64,000 bases of DNA. Origin: a bacterium. Lineage in GTDB: Bacteria > Methylomirabilota > Methylomirabilia > Methylomirabilales > 2-02-FULL-66-22. Every line of letters begins with the position of its first letter. Within the stretch, counting starts at the first letter, position 1. The translations under genes and the position numbers were made by a program. Of the stretch, positions 10,051 through 20,457 are shown in pieces. The notes beneath the pieces are model-generated. The model was not told the DNA's origin. It did no database searches and was given only the letters and a program-made list of their open reading frames with translations. The DNA is taken from assembly GCA_029580855.1 (NCBI GenBank), contig JAKPQH010000015.1:156149-220148 (forward strand). The letters are read 5' to 3'.

Positions 10051-11340
10051 CTAATCAAACCGCGTCCCCCAGCGCTCGAACGTGGCCCGTTCGTCCACCA
10101 TCCGGACTCCGTAGAACCGCACCCCCTTGTTGATCATGGCCTTTCGGAACTCCTCTTGGAGTGCGGGGGTAAGGTTGATGACGTGGACCAGGCCGTCCGG
10201 GTTGATCTTGATCAACTCGGCATACACGTCGGAAAGAACCTCGAAAAGGTTGTAGTGCACCGCCTCCAGCCCTTGCGCGTCGATCACGATCTCTTGCTTG
10301 CGCGCCCGGACCTGCGTCAGGAGCTGCTTCCGAAGCTCCAGGGCATACGCGGGATCCACGCGCCCGGTCCATGTCCCGAAGCTCACCTGATCCAGCGCGC
10401 TCACCAGCAAAGGTCGCTTGGCACACTTCTGGAACTCTTTCCCTTCAATGGCGATCCAGCCGCCCTGGAATGCTCCGTACGGACAGGGCCCTTGCTTCAA
10501 GCAGTAATAGCCGTTCCGGTACGCTTTTGCGAACATGCACTTGTTGGTCAGCTCTTCCACCCGGCTCTGCTGGTCGAGTTTCTGCATCTCGCGCCGTTCC
10601 ACGGCGTCCCGAATGGCGCGCTCCACCGCCTCACGCGGCGCGCCGGCCGGTATACACCCCACCGCCCCCTCGGCGAACAGAAGTTCGTTCGCCGCGTCCA
10701 GGGTCTCGTCGGCGGCCACCAGCAGGAAACAGTTCGCTTCGCGTCCCAACCGCTGGTACGCCCGGACGAGGCCCGCCGTCTCGGGTGCCCCGGCGTCGGC
10801 GAGGATCGCCTTTGGGCGGTGCTCGCCGACCGCCTGGAGGAATGCAGGCTCCATGGCGGCGCAGGTGGACGTCTGGAAGCGTATGAGCCGCTCGGCGAAC
10901 TGCGCCAGCAGCTCCTCGCCGACCACCAGCAACCGGCCGTCAATGAGCGAGTCGGCATCCTCGCCCAGATAGACGCGGAGTCGCGCCTCGACGTCCATCA
11001 GATTCAGGGGCTTTCGAAAATAGCCAACCGCACCGTACTGCTTCGCATCGATGACCGTTTCCAGCGTCGGATACCCGGTGATGAGGAAGACCCCGGCGCT
11101 CGGGTTCACGCGGCGCGCCTGCTGCAGAAACTCGATACCGCTCCCGTCCGGCATGCGGATGTCGCAGAGCACCGCCTGAACGCCGGTCGAAAGCTTGCCG
11201 AGCGCCTCGGGGCCCGTCGCCGCCGTGTCGACCGTGTAGCCCACGCTCGTGAAATACTCCGCCAGCGTCGCCCGGATCTCCTCCTCATCGTCGACGATGA
11301 GCAGTCGCCGCCTACCGTTCGCCCGTCCGTCCGCTCCCAT
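10051..11340 (-). CDS. response regulator with four-Cys linker and STAS-like C-terminus
   Basis: A 429-residue protein. Residues 12-125 form a receiver (LIVDDEEE, Asp60 in VLCDIRMPDG, Lys110 in YFRKP). Residues about 134-245 look like a second, degenerate receiver-like fold without the aspartate. Then comes a cysteine cluster Cys268-x11-Cys280-x5-Cys286-x19-Cys306, which could bind a metal or an Fe-S cluster. The last 100 residues (IVIDAQGLEAVHYNLFEVL, LVHVINLTPALQEEFRKAM) resemble a STAS fold. No DNA-binding domain is visible. Its start overlaps the end of the GAF kinase gene by 29 bases, so that kinase is the likely partner. Confidence 0.8.
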   Translation of the reverse strand: MGADGRANGRRRLLIVDDEEEIRATLAEYFTSVGYTVDTAATGPEALGKLSTGVQAVLCDIRMPDGSGIEFLQQARRVNPSAGVFLITGYPTLETVIDAKQYGAVGYFRKPLNLMDVEARLRVYLGEDADSLIDGRLLVVGEELLAQFAERLIRFQTSTCAAMEPAFLQAVGEHRPKAILADAGAPETAGLVRAYQRLGREANCFLLVAADETLDAANELLFAEGAVGCIPAGAPREAVERAIRDAVERREMQKLDQQSRVEELTNKCMFAKAYRNGYYCLKQGPCPYGAFQGGWIAIEGKEFQKCAKRPLLVSALDQVSFGTWTGRVDPAYALELRKQLLTQVRARKQEIVIDAQGLEAVHYNLFEVLSDVYAELIKINPDGLVHVINLTPALQEEFRKAMINKGVRFYGVRMVDERATFERWGTRFD

Positions 11341-13387
11341 GGCATGTCCCCGCGCCGGTCTCGGCGTTGTCCAATTGGCGCACCTGCCGCGTCTTGGGCA
11401 CGCCCGGCAACTCTATGACCACCCGCGTCCCTCGGGGGGACCCGCTTTCTATCCGGAGCACTCCGCCGTGGCTGCGCACGATGTCGCGGCAGAGCCAGAG
11501 TCCGATCCCCATGCCGTGTTTGGCATCCTTCGTCGTGAAAAACGGGTCGAAGATGCGCGCCACCTCTTCCGGCGCGATCCCGGGCCCTTCGTCCTCCACG
11601 ATCGCTTCCACCCAGGGGACGCTGCTGCCGTCGGCACACAACCGGCGGCCCAGGGGGCGCGTCATGATCCGAACGCGGCCGCCCTCAGCCATGGCCTCGC
11701 TCGCGTTCGTAATCAATTCCAGGACGACCTGCCCCCAGGCGGCAGGATCCAGATCTATTGCGGGAAGGTCCTCACCCCACACCGTCTCGACTGTCGGCCG
11801 CCGACACAGCGGATGGTATTTCAGCAGGAAGAGAATGCGCCGCGTGGTCTCGTTGAGGTCGCTTGGTTGCCGCGCGCCCGGACGGACCCGCGCGTACTCC
11901 AGCAGTGTTTCGACGCTTCCCGCGATCCGGCTCACGCTGGTTTCGATGGCCATGAGCGCGTTGTTCGCATCCGGGGGAAGCGCACCAATCTTGAGGCGCA
12001 GCAATTGCAGATGGTTGCTGATGATGCACAGCGAGTTATTGATGTCGTGCGCCAGACCTCCCGCCAGTGACCCGACCGACGCCAGGTGCGCCGACTGGAC
12101 CAGCCGCGCCAGCACCGGCCGCTGCTGCTCCATCCGCCCCTGGGCGTTCGCGACCAGCCGCGCCTTCTCCATCGCCTCGGCGCCCTGCGCCGCCAGACCC
12201 GTGAGGAGCGCGATCTCCTCCGCGGTGAACTCGCGCACCGTATCCGTCATCACGCTCAGCACGCCGATGGTGCGCCCGTGTATCGCCAGGGGCACCCCCA
12301 GGAAAGAGATCGCCCCCACCGCTTCCAGGATCGCGCAGCCCCATGCGTTCGCATCCTGCCGGATCCCGGCGATCGTCAGCGGGCTTCCATGATCGACTAC
12401 CCAGACCAAGGGACACCGTGCGTCACCGCCGCAGCGGGGCAGGTCCACCCTGGTCCCGGGAAACCCGGCGGAGTACGCGGTCGCCAACCGCCCATCCGGT
12501 TCGGTGATCGAGATGATGGCTGCGGTGGCGCCGAGATGGCGGCGCGTCGCCTCTACCAAGAACCGCAATGCGGCGTCCCGCTTCCACTCGGCGCTGAGCA
12601 CGCCGGCGGTCTCGATCGGCAGCCCGCGATCGGCCGCCGGCCGTGTCGCGACCGTCTCCGCCGCCGGTCGGCCCGCCTTGGTACGCGGCCGGAGATCCTC
12701 CACCAGCCGGAAGTTCTCGATACACTTCATAGCCCGCCGGGCGACCGCCGCCAGCGTCAGATGCTGCTGCGCGATGGAAGCTGCGGCCAGGGGCGTCCCC
12801 ATCATCAACACACCGACGGTACCCCGCGCCGTCGCCAGCGGGACCACGACCACGTTCCCGTCCAGGTGCACCGCCGGCACCACGGTCGGCCGTCGTCGTC
12901 CGATCGCCCTGGCGACCACGCCAGAGGCGCACTGTGCTTCCAGTTCCCGCTGCGCTCCCGCCGCCTTGTCGGCGGGTTCCGCCGCGATGGGACGGAATTC
13001 CTGGCCGTCGGAATCCACGAGCGCCAGGAGCATCACGTCCTGCGACAGGATGCCCCGCACTTCCTCGAACACCGGCACCGTGATGTTCTCGATGCTGACG
13101 CTGCGGTCCAATCCTGGCGCGAAGCCCGCTGGACGGGTCGCGCGGTCGCGGCAATCCTGAATCGCGCAGTTCGCCTCCCCGAGAATCGAGACCCCGCGGC
13201 GGACCGCCCGCAGCTTGTCGGCGAAATCGGCGCCCAGCGCGGGTGCAACCATCCCGTCGGACCGGGTTCGGCGTGCATTGTCGACAGGCCTATCCCCACG
13301 CGGCCCTCCGGGTTGCACGGACGCCGATGTGGGCACCGTGCGCGGTTTCCCCGGGATCGGCCGGGACCCCCGCGCGTCAGGAGGCAT
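11312..13387 (-). CDS. GAF-domain histidine kinase
   Basis: A 691-residue soluble kinase: two GAF-like sensory regions (about 65-225 and 260-410), DHp helix with His447 (GLAHDINNS) and an ATPase domain (LDPAAWGQVVLELITNASEA, EDEGPGIAP, GMGIGLWLCR). A Cys-containing loop (RCGGDARC) in the second GAF could be a ligand or redox site. The start at 13387 overlaps the HDOD gene stop by 11 bases behind a G-rich stretch. An internal ATG at 13252 would drop a low-complexity, proline-rich leader, so the start is uncertain. No receiver is fused; the next gene supplies one. Confidence 0.88.
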   Translation of the reverse strand: MPPDARGSRPIPGKPRTVPTSASVQPGGPRGDRPVDNARRTRSDGMVAPALGADFADKLRAVRRGVSILGEANCAIQDCRDRATRPAGFAPGLDRSVSIENITVPVFEEVRGILSQDVMLLALVDSDGQEFRPIAAEPADKAAGAQRELEAQCASGVVARAIGRRRPTVVPAVHLDGNVVVVPLATARGTVGVLMMGTPLAAASIAQQHLTLAAVARRAMKCIENFRLVEDLRPRTKAGRPAAETVATRPAADRGLPIETAGVLSAEWKRDAALRFLVEATRRHLGATAAIISITEPDGRLATAYSAGFPGTRVDLPRCGGDARCPLVWVVDHGSPLTIAGIRQDANAWGCAILEAVGAISFLGVPLAIHGRTIGVLSVMTDTVREFTAEEIALLTGLAAQGAEAMEKARLVANAQGRMEQQRPVLARLVQSAHLASVGSLAGGLAHDINNSLCIISNHLQLLRLKIGALPPDANNALMAIETSVSRIAGSVETLLEYARVRPGARQPSDLNETTRRILFLLKYHPLCRRPTVETVWGEDLPAIDLDPAAWGQVVLELITNASEAMAEGGRVRIMTRPLGRRLCADGSSVPWVEAIVEDEGPGIAPEEVARIFDPFFTTKDAKHGMGIGLWLCRDIVRSHGGVLRIESGSPRGTRVVIELPGVPKTRQVRQLDNAETGAGTCHGSGRTGER

Positions 13388-14267
13388 GCGCCCCCCGCGT
13401 GCGGCGAGCGGACGCCTCGACGCCGCCGAGCAGAATCGCCCGCGCCTGGTCGTATTGTTCGTCGAGCTCGGCGATCAGTCCGTCGAGCAGATGTGCGGGC
13501 AAACCGAGCCGGCGCCAACCCTCTTGATCCAGGGGTGGGACCGCGTCGTCGCCCCCGGACCCGAGCCCCAGCGCTCGTGCCAGAATATCCGCGGTGTGGA
13601 TGATGGCGGCCTCGCGCTTTGCAATCTGCGCAAGCTCGGGCCGATGGTGACAGCCGATCGCCTCGCTCAGCCGGACCGGCAGTTTCCACCGCTCCGCGAG
13701 CAATCTGCCGACCTGATCGTGCGTGAACCCCAGCAGGCGGTGCTCGGCCGCGCGGATCGCGATGTCCTCGTTCCGGGCCGTCTCCAACACCTTGAGGAAT
13801 TCTTTGGTGGCGAAGCGGAAAAGGACGACCTTTCCCACATCGTGGAGAAGTCCCGCCACAAACACCTCTTCGCGGTCGTCGTGCTGCGCGTACCGGGCCA
13901 ACAGCCCCGCCGCCACCGCCACGCCGATCGAGTGCTCCCAGAGGTCGGTCGGGGAAAACTCCGGCATCTCTTCGCTGACCATGAGATCCACCACCGACGC
14001 GGTCAACAGCAGGTTCCGGACGGGATGGAACCCCAGGATCGTGACGGCCTCGGTTACAGTGGCGATGCGGCGCGGAAACCCATAGAACGGCGAGTTGACC
14101 AGCCGGAGCAACCGTGCCGTGAGTGCCTGGTCTTCCAAGATCGTCCGGGCCAAATCCAAGGCGGAGGTCTTCGGGTTGGTCACCTTCTCGTTGACCCGTA
14201 CGACCACCGTCGGCAGCGTCGGCAGCGAACTGATCTGCTGGATCAGACTATCCAGTTTCGTCGCCAT
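13377..14267 (-). CDS. HDOD-domain signalling protein
   Basis: HDOD proteins are regulatory relatives of HD phosphohydrolases and are often linked to chemotaxis or c-di-GMP signalling. The 296-residue product has the family signature: LPTLPTVVVRVNEKV, ILEDQALTARLLRLVNSPFY, ATVTEAVTILGFHPVRNLLL, and an HD pair in GLLHDVGKVVL with a later CHHRPE. GAGGGGAATAAGT precedes the ATG at 14267, which excludes the long upstream reading. It starts two bases after the preceding small gene. Confidence 0.92.
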   Translation of the reverse strand: MATKLDSLIQQISSLPTLPTVVVRVNEKVTNPKTSALDLARTILEDQALTARLLRLVNSPFYGFPRRIATVTEAVTILGFHPVRNLLLTASVVDLMVSEEMPEFSPTDLWEHSIGVAVAAGLLARYAQHDDREEVFVAGLLHDVGKVVLFRFATKEFLKVLETARNEDIAIRAAEHRLLGFTHDQVGRLLAERWKLPVRLSEAIGCHHRPELAQIAKREAAIIHTADILARALGLGSGGDDAVPPLDQEGWRRLGLPAHLLDGLIAELDEQYDQARAILLGGVEASARRTRGAHAS

Positions 14268-14269
14268 AC

Positions 14270-14650
14270 TTATTCCCCTCGTTTCGCGGACCCGCCGCCG
14301 GCCGACGCCGCCAGCGCCGCAAATCGCAGCACCAATCGGTGCGTCGCCAGGCGCATGATGTCGGCCATTACAGGATCCTGCGCTGCCCCGGCCCGACGGA
14401 ATCGGCGGCCGATTTCCTCGGCTGCTGCCGCCAGGACCTCCGGCGGAACGGTCACCTCGGCCGCCGCCCCGGGCTCGCTCCCGTCCGCCCGGATGACTTC
14501 CGCCTCCCGCACACCCCACGTCTTGAAGATTTCGAGATGCTTGGCAGTGAGAATCTCGCCGGCGCGTAAAAGGAGAACCCCGTTCATATTGAAGACCGGC
14601 TTACTCAGCTTCAGCCCTGCCGTGAGGGATTCGAGCGCAATCCGTGCCAT
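14270..14650 (-). CDS. small protein resembling HD-GYP N-terminal region
   Basis: A 126-residue soluble protein. Residues 8-50 (TAGLKLSKPVFNMNGVLLL, RAGEILTAKHLEIFKTWGV) match the short region that precedes HD-GYP domains in c-di-GMP phosphodiesterases, but no HD-GYP domain follows. The second half is alanine-rich helix. It lies two bases from the HDOD gene and shares its operon, so a joint regulatory role is likely. Function unknown. Confidence 0.7.
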   Translation of the reverse strand: MARIALESLTAGLKLSKPVFNMNGVLLLRAGEILTAKHLEIFKTWGVREAEVIRADGSEPGAAAEVTVPPEVLAAAAEEIGRRFRRAGAAQDPVMADIMRLATHRLVLRFAALAASAGGGSAKRGE

Positions 14651-14781
14651 ACGCCACTCCTTCCACCGGCCTCGTCCACGACGCCGAAGGCCCAGGTTGT
14701 CCCACCAGACGCATCAGCAGGAGTATCGGCTGCAGCAGCGTTCTGCTGAACCCCTGTGACGTCCTGAGCCGCCGCGACTCC

Positions 14782-16410
<1,629 letters not shown>

Positions 16411-16414
<4 letters not shown>

Positions 16415-17331
16415 ATCCGTCCTTCCGCCGCGGGACGCGCCGCGTTGTGGGCCGGCAGCCTCCGATAGATCGTGTTGCGCAGGAATGTAAACTGATCGCA
16501 CACGCCGTGGAGGGACTCCGAGTGGCCGAGGAACAGGTAACCGTCATCCTTTACATACTTGGCGAAGCGTGACATCAGGCGGCACTGCGTCGGCCGGTCG
16601 AAGTAAATGATGACGTTTCGACAGAAAATACAGTCGAAGACGGTCCGAACCGGCCACGGTTCCTCCAGAAGGTTAATCCGGCGAAACGTGATAAGCGATT
16701 GCATCTCACGTTTGACCTTCACCAAACCGGCCTTGCTTCCTGTTCCCCGCAGGAAATAGCGCTCGCGGAGCGCTGGGGGGATCTCGCGTACACGTTCCAA
16801 CGGGTAGATCCCCGCCGCCGCCTGACTCAGGACACTCGTATCGACGTCCGACGCCAGAATGCGGACATCCCACGCGGGCATCCGCCCAAGCGCCTCGCAG
16901 AGCGTCAGCGCGATCGTGTATGGCTCCTCACCGGTAGAGCAGCCTGCACTCCAGATCCGAATCTTGCGTTCGCCCGTCTGCACCGCTCGGGTCTTGAGCG
17001 CCGGCACCAACTCGCGCTCCAGGAAATCGAAATGGACGCGCTCCCGATAGAAGTCCGTCTTGTTCGTCGTCATGGCGTTGACGAAGTTCTCCAACTCCGC
17101 CGTCCCGTCGGGCCCCGTCAGGTAGTCGTAATACATCCGCAGCGATGGCAGGCCCAGCGCGCGGAGCCGTTTCCCCAGCCGAGATGCGACAAGGCTCCGT
17201 TTGTGTTCGCTCAGCGCGATCCCCACCTGTTTCTTGACCAGGCTCTGAATGAGCGAGAACTCTTCGTCAGAGATCGCGTTGCCCCCGACAAGCGGCATTA
17301 TGGCCATGTCGTCATGTACATACACGGTCAA
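16411..17331 (-). CDS. cheR: chemoreceptor methyltransferase CheR
   Basis: CheR methylates receptor glutamates with S-adenosylmethionine. The 306-residue product has the CheR N-domain (KRSLVASRLGKRLRALGL), the MTTNKTDFYRERVHF segment, the SAM motif WSAGCSTGEEPYTIAL and the FCRNVIIYFDR motif. The long reading begins at TTG (17331); an ATG at 17307 (MAIMPLVGG) is equally possible, and neither has a clear ribosome-binding site. It is coupled to cheD by a four-base overlap. Confidence 0.95.
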
Positions 17332-17402
17332 CCCGGGCTCCGCTGGTGTGGGGATCCCGTGGGCCTGGCCGTCCGCGGCCGGCCAGGCACACGACCTGCA
17401 CT

Positions 17403-19106
17403 CTAGAACTCCTCGAACCCTCCACCTATACCGGTCGCCACCCGTACCGAGACCGGTGCAGGCTTTGTCTTGGCCTTAGGCTTCAACGGGATCACATTCT
17501 TTGCCGTATCGCGCGGCTCGACAGACGCCGGGCTCTCGCTTGACCCTGCGGCCAGCTTGAATTGGGCCACCTGTGCCGACAATTCCTCGGCCTGGGCCGC
17601 CAGCGCCTGGGCTGTCGAGGACAGTTCTTCAGTCTGCGCCGCGTTCTGTTGCGTCACGGTATCCATCTGCGTGACGGCTTTGTTGACCTGCTCGATCCCC
17701 TGCGACTGTTCTTGCGACGCCGCGGTGATCTCCGCGATCAGGTCTGCCACCTTCTTGACCTGCGCCATGATCTCGGTCAGAGTAGTCCCTGCCTTGAGGA
17801 CCAGCCCGGAACCGTCCTCCACCTTGGTCACGCTATCCGTGATGAGCGTCTTGATCTCCTTGGACGCAGCCGCCGAGCGCTGGGCCAGGCCGCGGACCTC
17901 GCTGGCTACCACTGCAAAACCACGACCCTGCTCGCCGGCCCGGGCGGCCTCGACGGCGGCATTCAAGGCCAGTAGGTTGGTCTGGAAGGCGATCTCGTCG
18001 ATAGTCGTGATAATGGCGGCGATCTGCCTGCTGGAGGTGGTGATCGCCCCCATGGCGGCCACCGCCGCTTTCACCACGGTTCCGCCCTGCTCCGCCGCAT
18101 CCCGCGCTCCCGCCGCCATTTGGTTCGCCTGGCGGGCGTTGTCGGCGTTCTGCCGCACCGTCGAAGTCATCTGCTCCAGGGATGCCGCTGTTTCTTCGAG
18201 CGAAGACGCCTGCTCCTGGGCACCGCTGCTGAGTTGTGTCGAGCCCGCGGCCACCTGTTGTGCCGCGACAGCGGTCTGGTGCGCTGCGTGCCTGACCTGC
18301 GCCATGGTGGACTCGAAGCGCTCCATCATGGCATTCAGCGCCCGCCCCATTTCGCCCAGTTCGTCGCGCGCGTCCAGGTGCACGCGCACCCGCAGGTCCC
18401 CTGTAGCCGCCTGCTGTGTTCGCTCCACCACCTGGGCGAGGGCCCGAGTGATCTGGCCGGCGATCTTCATCCCCAGCAGCGCGCCGCCCACCGAAATGGC
18501 GGCCAGAAGAATTGCAGTCCACCACGTCGTCCGGGTCGCGGAATTCTGGATCTCGTCCGCAAAGAGGTTTGCGTTTTTCAGACGCGCCTCAGTGAGTGTG
18601 TTCAGCACACCGCGCGCCTTTTCGAACTTCGCTGTCCCGTCGCTCAAGGAGAGATCGATGGCGTCCTTGCGCGCCTCCGCCAGGTCCTTGGCCAGGAGCT
18701 GGATCACCTCTTTCGACAGCGACTCCCACTCCCGGAAGGCCGTCTCAAACTCACCCCAGAGCTTCTTTTCCGTGCCGCTTGCGGAAACGGCCTTGTACTT
18801 CCCCCAGCGGTCCTTTGCCTGCTGGATATTCTCCGTATGGTCCTTGCGCATGGCGGCGGCATCCTCAGAGGCCTGCCGAACGAACATCAGGCTGCGCTCT
18901 GCCACCAGCGCCTGCTGCATGTCCCGGTCCGCTTCGACCAGGTAATCGACGGCGGGCAGATGCTCCCGGCTCGCCGTTTGGAACGCCCCGGCGGCCCACC
19001 GGAAGTTCGACAGATTCCAGAGCCCGGCGCCCGCCGCGAACAGCACCACCATGACGAACGCGCCGACGAGCTTCGTCCGGATCTTCAGGTTCATGAACCT
19101 CTGCAT
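17403..19106 (-). CDS. methyl-accepting chemotaxis protein (MCP1)
   Basis: A 567-residue chemoreceptor. Membrane segment 1 is near residues 10-33, followed by a four-helix-bundle-like periplasmic domain, membrane segment 2 ([18 protein letters not shown]), HAMP, and a long signalling coiled coil with the hairpin tip [21 protein letters not shown] start it at 19106 ([12 protein letters not shown]) because MCP2 begins in the same way. The C-terminus is a flexible Pro/Lys linker ending in GGFEEF, which fits the aromatic-x-x-aromatic tether that recruits CheR/CheB. It lies directly before cheR. Confidence 0.95.
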   Translation of the reverse strand: MQRFMNLKIRTKLVGAFVMVVLFAAGAGLWNLSNFRWAAGAFQTASREHLPAVDYLVEADRDMQQALVAERSLMFVRQASEDAAAMRKDHTENIQQAKDRWGKYKAVSASGTEKKLWGEFETAFREWESLSKEVIQLLAKDLAEARKDAIDLSLSDGTAKFEKARGVLNTLTEARLKNANLFADEIQNSATRTTWWTAILLAAISVGGALLGMKIAGQITRALAQVVERTQQAATGDLRVRVHLDARDELGEMGRALNAMMERFESTMAQVRHAAHQTAVAAQQVAAGSTQLSSGAQEQASSLEETAASLEQMTSTVRQNADNARQANQMAAGARDAAEQGGTVVKAAVAAMGAITTSSRQIAAIITTIDEIAFQTNLLALNAAVEAARAGEQGRGFAVVASEVRGLAQRSAAASKEIKTLITDSVTKVEDGSGLVLKAGTTLTEIMAQVKKVADLIAEITAASQEQSQGIEQVNKAVTQMDTVTQQNAAQTEELSSTAQALAAQAEELSAQVAQFKLAAGSSESPASVEPRDTAKNVIPLKPKAKTKPAPVSVRVATGIGGGFEEF

Positions 19107-19185
19107 CGCTTCGCCCTGCCTTTCCGCATCGCGCACGGGTCCGGGCAGCGTTCCGCCTCGAACGCCGCCCGCCGCGCCGCGGCCG

Positions 19186-19755
19186 TCACTTTTTCGCGGA
19201 CTTCTCCAGCGTCGTCAAATTGACGCCGACAACCAGCACACCGATGGACTTCCCGCCCGACACGACGGGCACGCCGATCTGGATCTGATGGGACTGGCTG
19301 CTCTCGTCAAACTCCGGTTGCCCTTGCCATACCTTGCCGCCGAACGGCACGTCGAACTTCGCCGCCCCCTTGTGGATATAGCTCGTCGTTTTCTCGATGA
19401 AGGCCACCTTCTCGCCCTGGGCGGCGCTGAGGAACGCCTCGGAGTACGTGTCGCCGGAGGCGTCGGCCTTGGCCTTCAGAAACTTCCCGGCGTCGCAAGT
19501 CTGGAAACCCTTCACGAGGTCGTCGCTCCGGCGGACACTCTTCCATTTGGCGTTGTCCATCCCCGCGATCGGCCCCTTGGCGTTCTGCGCCTCGACGGCC
19601 TTGACCACCGTGGGATTGGCGGCCCAGCCCTTCACCACCTCGACGTGCTTGTCGAGCTCTTTCTGGACGGCCGGTGTGATCTCGAACGCCGCCCACGCCA
19701 ACGTCGCCATCGCCGCCGCTGCGACCACACCAACCACAATCCATCCGCGCTTCAT
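19186..19755 (-). CDS. stand-alone periplasmic sensor domain protein
   Basis: A 189-residue exported protein with an N-terminal hydrophobic segment ([18 protein letters not shown]), either a signal peptide or a single anchor. The rest resembles a PDC/Cache-type ligand domain ([39 protein letters not shown]). There is no HAMP or signalling module. A strong AAAGGAGGGCAGCG precedes the ATG. Lying between an MCP and cheW, it may bind a ligand and act on a receptor in trans, but no partner can be assigned. Confidence 0.7.
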   Translation of the reverse strand: MKRGWIVVGVVAAAAMATLAWAAFEITPAVQKELDKHVEVVKGWAANPTVVKAVEAQNAKGPIAGMDNAKWKSVRRSDDLVKGFQTCDAGKFLKAKADASGDTYSEAFLSAAQGEKVAFIEKTTSYIHKGAAKFDVPFGGKVWQGQPEFDESSQSHQIQIGVPVVSGGKSIGVLVVGVNLTTLEKSAKK

Positions 19756-19850
19756 CGCTGCCCTCCTTTGGTGGCTGCGCCACCGTGCGTGTGAAGATCG
19801 CCTCGCGCCTCCGCCATCGACGGTCCACCCGTCTGGAGTCCCGCTGCGAC

Positions 19851-20372
19851 CTAGTTATTCAGTGCCGACTCCACTGCCGCTTGCGCGGCAGCGGCGGTCT
19901 CGCCCGCGGTCAGCACCTTGTCGATATCCAGGAGAATGACCAGCTTCTCGCCCTGCTCGCCCGTCGGGGCAAGGCCGGTGAGACAGGCCGTGTCGATCTG
20001 ACCGTGAAGGTCGGGGGTCGGCTGGATGGCGTTCCCCTGGACCGTGAGGACATCCGAAACCGCATCCACGATGAATCCGAGCGTCTTCCCGGCAACCTGC
20101 ACGACGACAATGACCGTAAACGGCGTGTATTCCATCTCGGGCAGGTTGAACTTTTTGCGCAGGTCCACGATGGGGACGATGGTCCCTCGGAGATTCAAGA
20201 CTCCTTTCACGTAGGGCGGTGCGTTCGGCAGCGGGGTGACCTGACTGAACCCTTTGATCTCCTGGATCTTCAAGATCTCCACCCCGTACTCCTCCTGGCC
20301 GAGGGCGAACGTGAGGAACTGGTGAGTTTCTGATACCACAGGCTGACGCTTCGCTTGTGTCTGCTCGCTCAT
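19851..20372 (-). CDS. cheW: chemotaxis coupling protein CheW
   Basis: CheW links receptors to the CheA kinase. The 173-residue product has the family core FALGQEEYGVEILKIQEIKG, VKGVLNLRGTIVPIVDLRKK and LGFIVDAVSDVL. The ATG at 20372 follows AAAGGAGAGCGCTCG; the 20 residues upstream of it in frame are rejected. It lies between MCP2 and the periplasmic sensor gene. Confidence 0.95.
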   Translation of the reverse strand: MSEQTQAKRQPVVSETHQFLTFALGQEEYGVEILKIQEIKGFSQVTPLPNAPPYVKGVLNLRGTIVPIVDLRKKFNLPEMEYTPFTVIVVVQVAGKTLGFIVDAVSDVLTVQGNAIQPTPDLHGQIDTACLTGLAPTGEQGEKLVILLDIDKVLTAGETAAAAQAAVESALNN

Positions 20373-20457
20373 CGAGCGCTCTCCTTTCCGAGCGACCAAC
20401 ATTCCGCGATCGGCAACCAGGCTGCTTCGCACTGGGCCAAGCGCCGGACCGCGCCTG

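Noticed and set aside
14733..14748. CAGCAG-CGTT-CTGCTG hairpin between cheB and the next gene
   Set aside because: A short 6-bp stem without a T-run in a region of frequent CAG; too weak to call a terminator.
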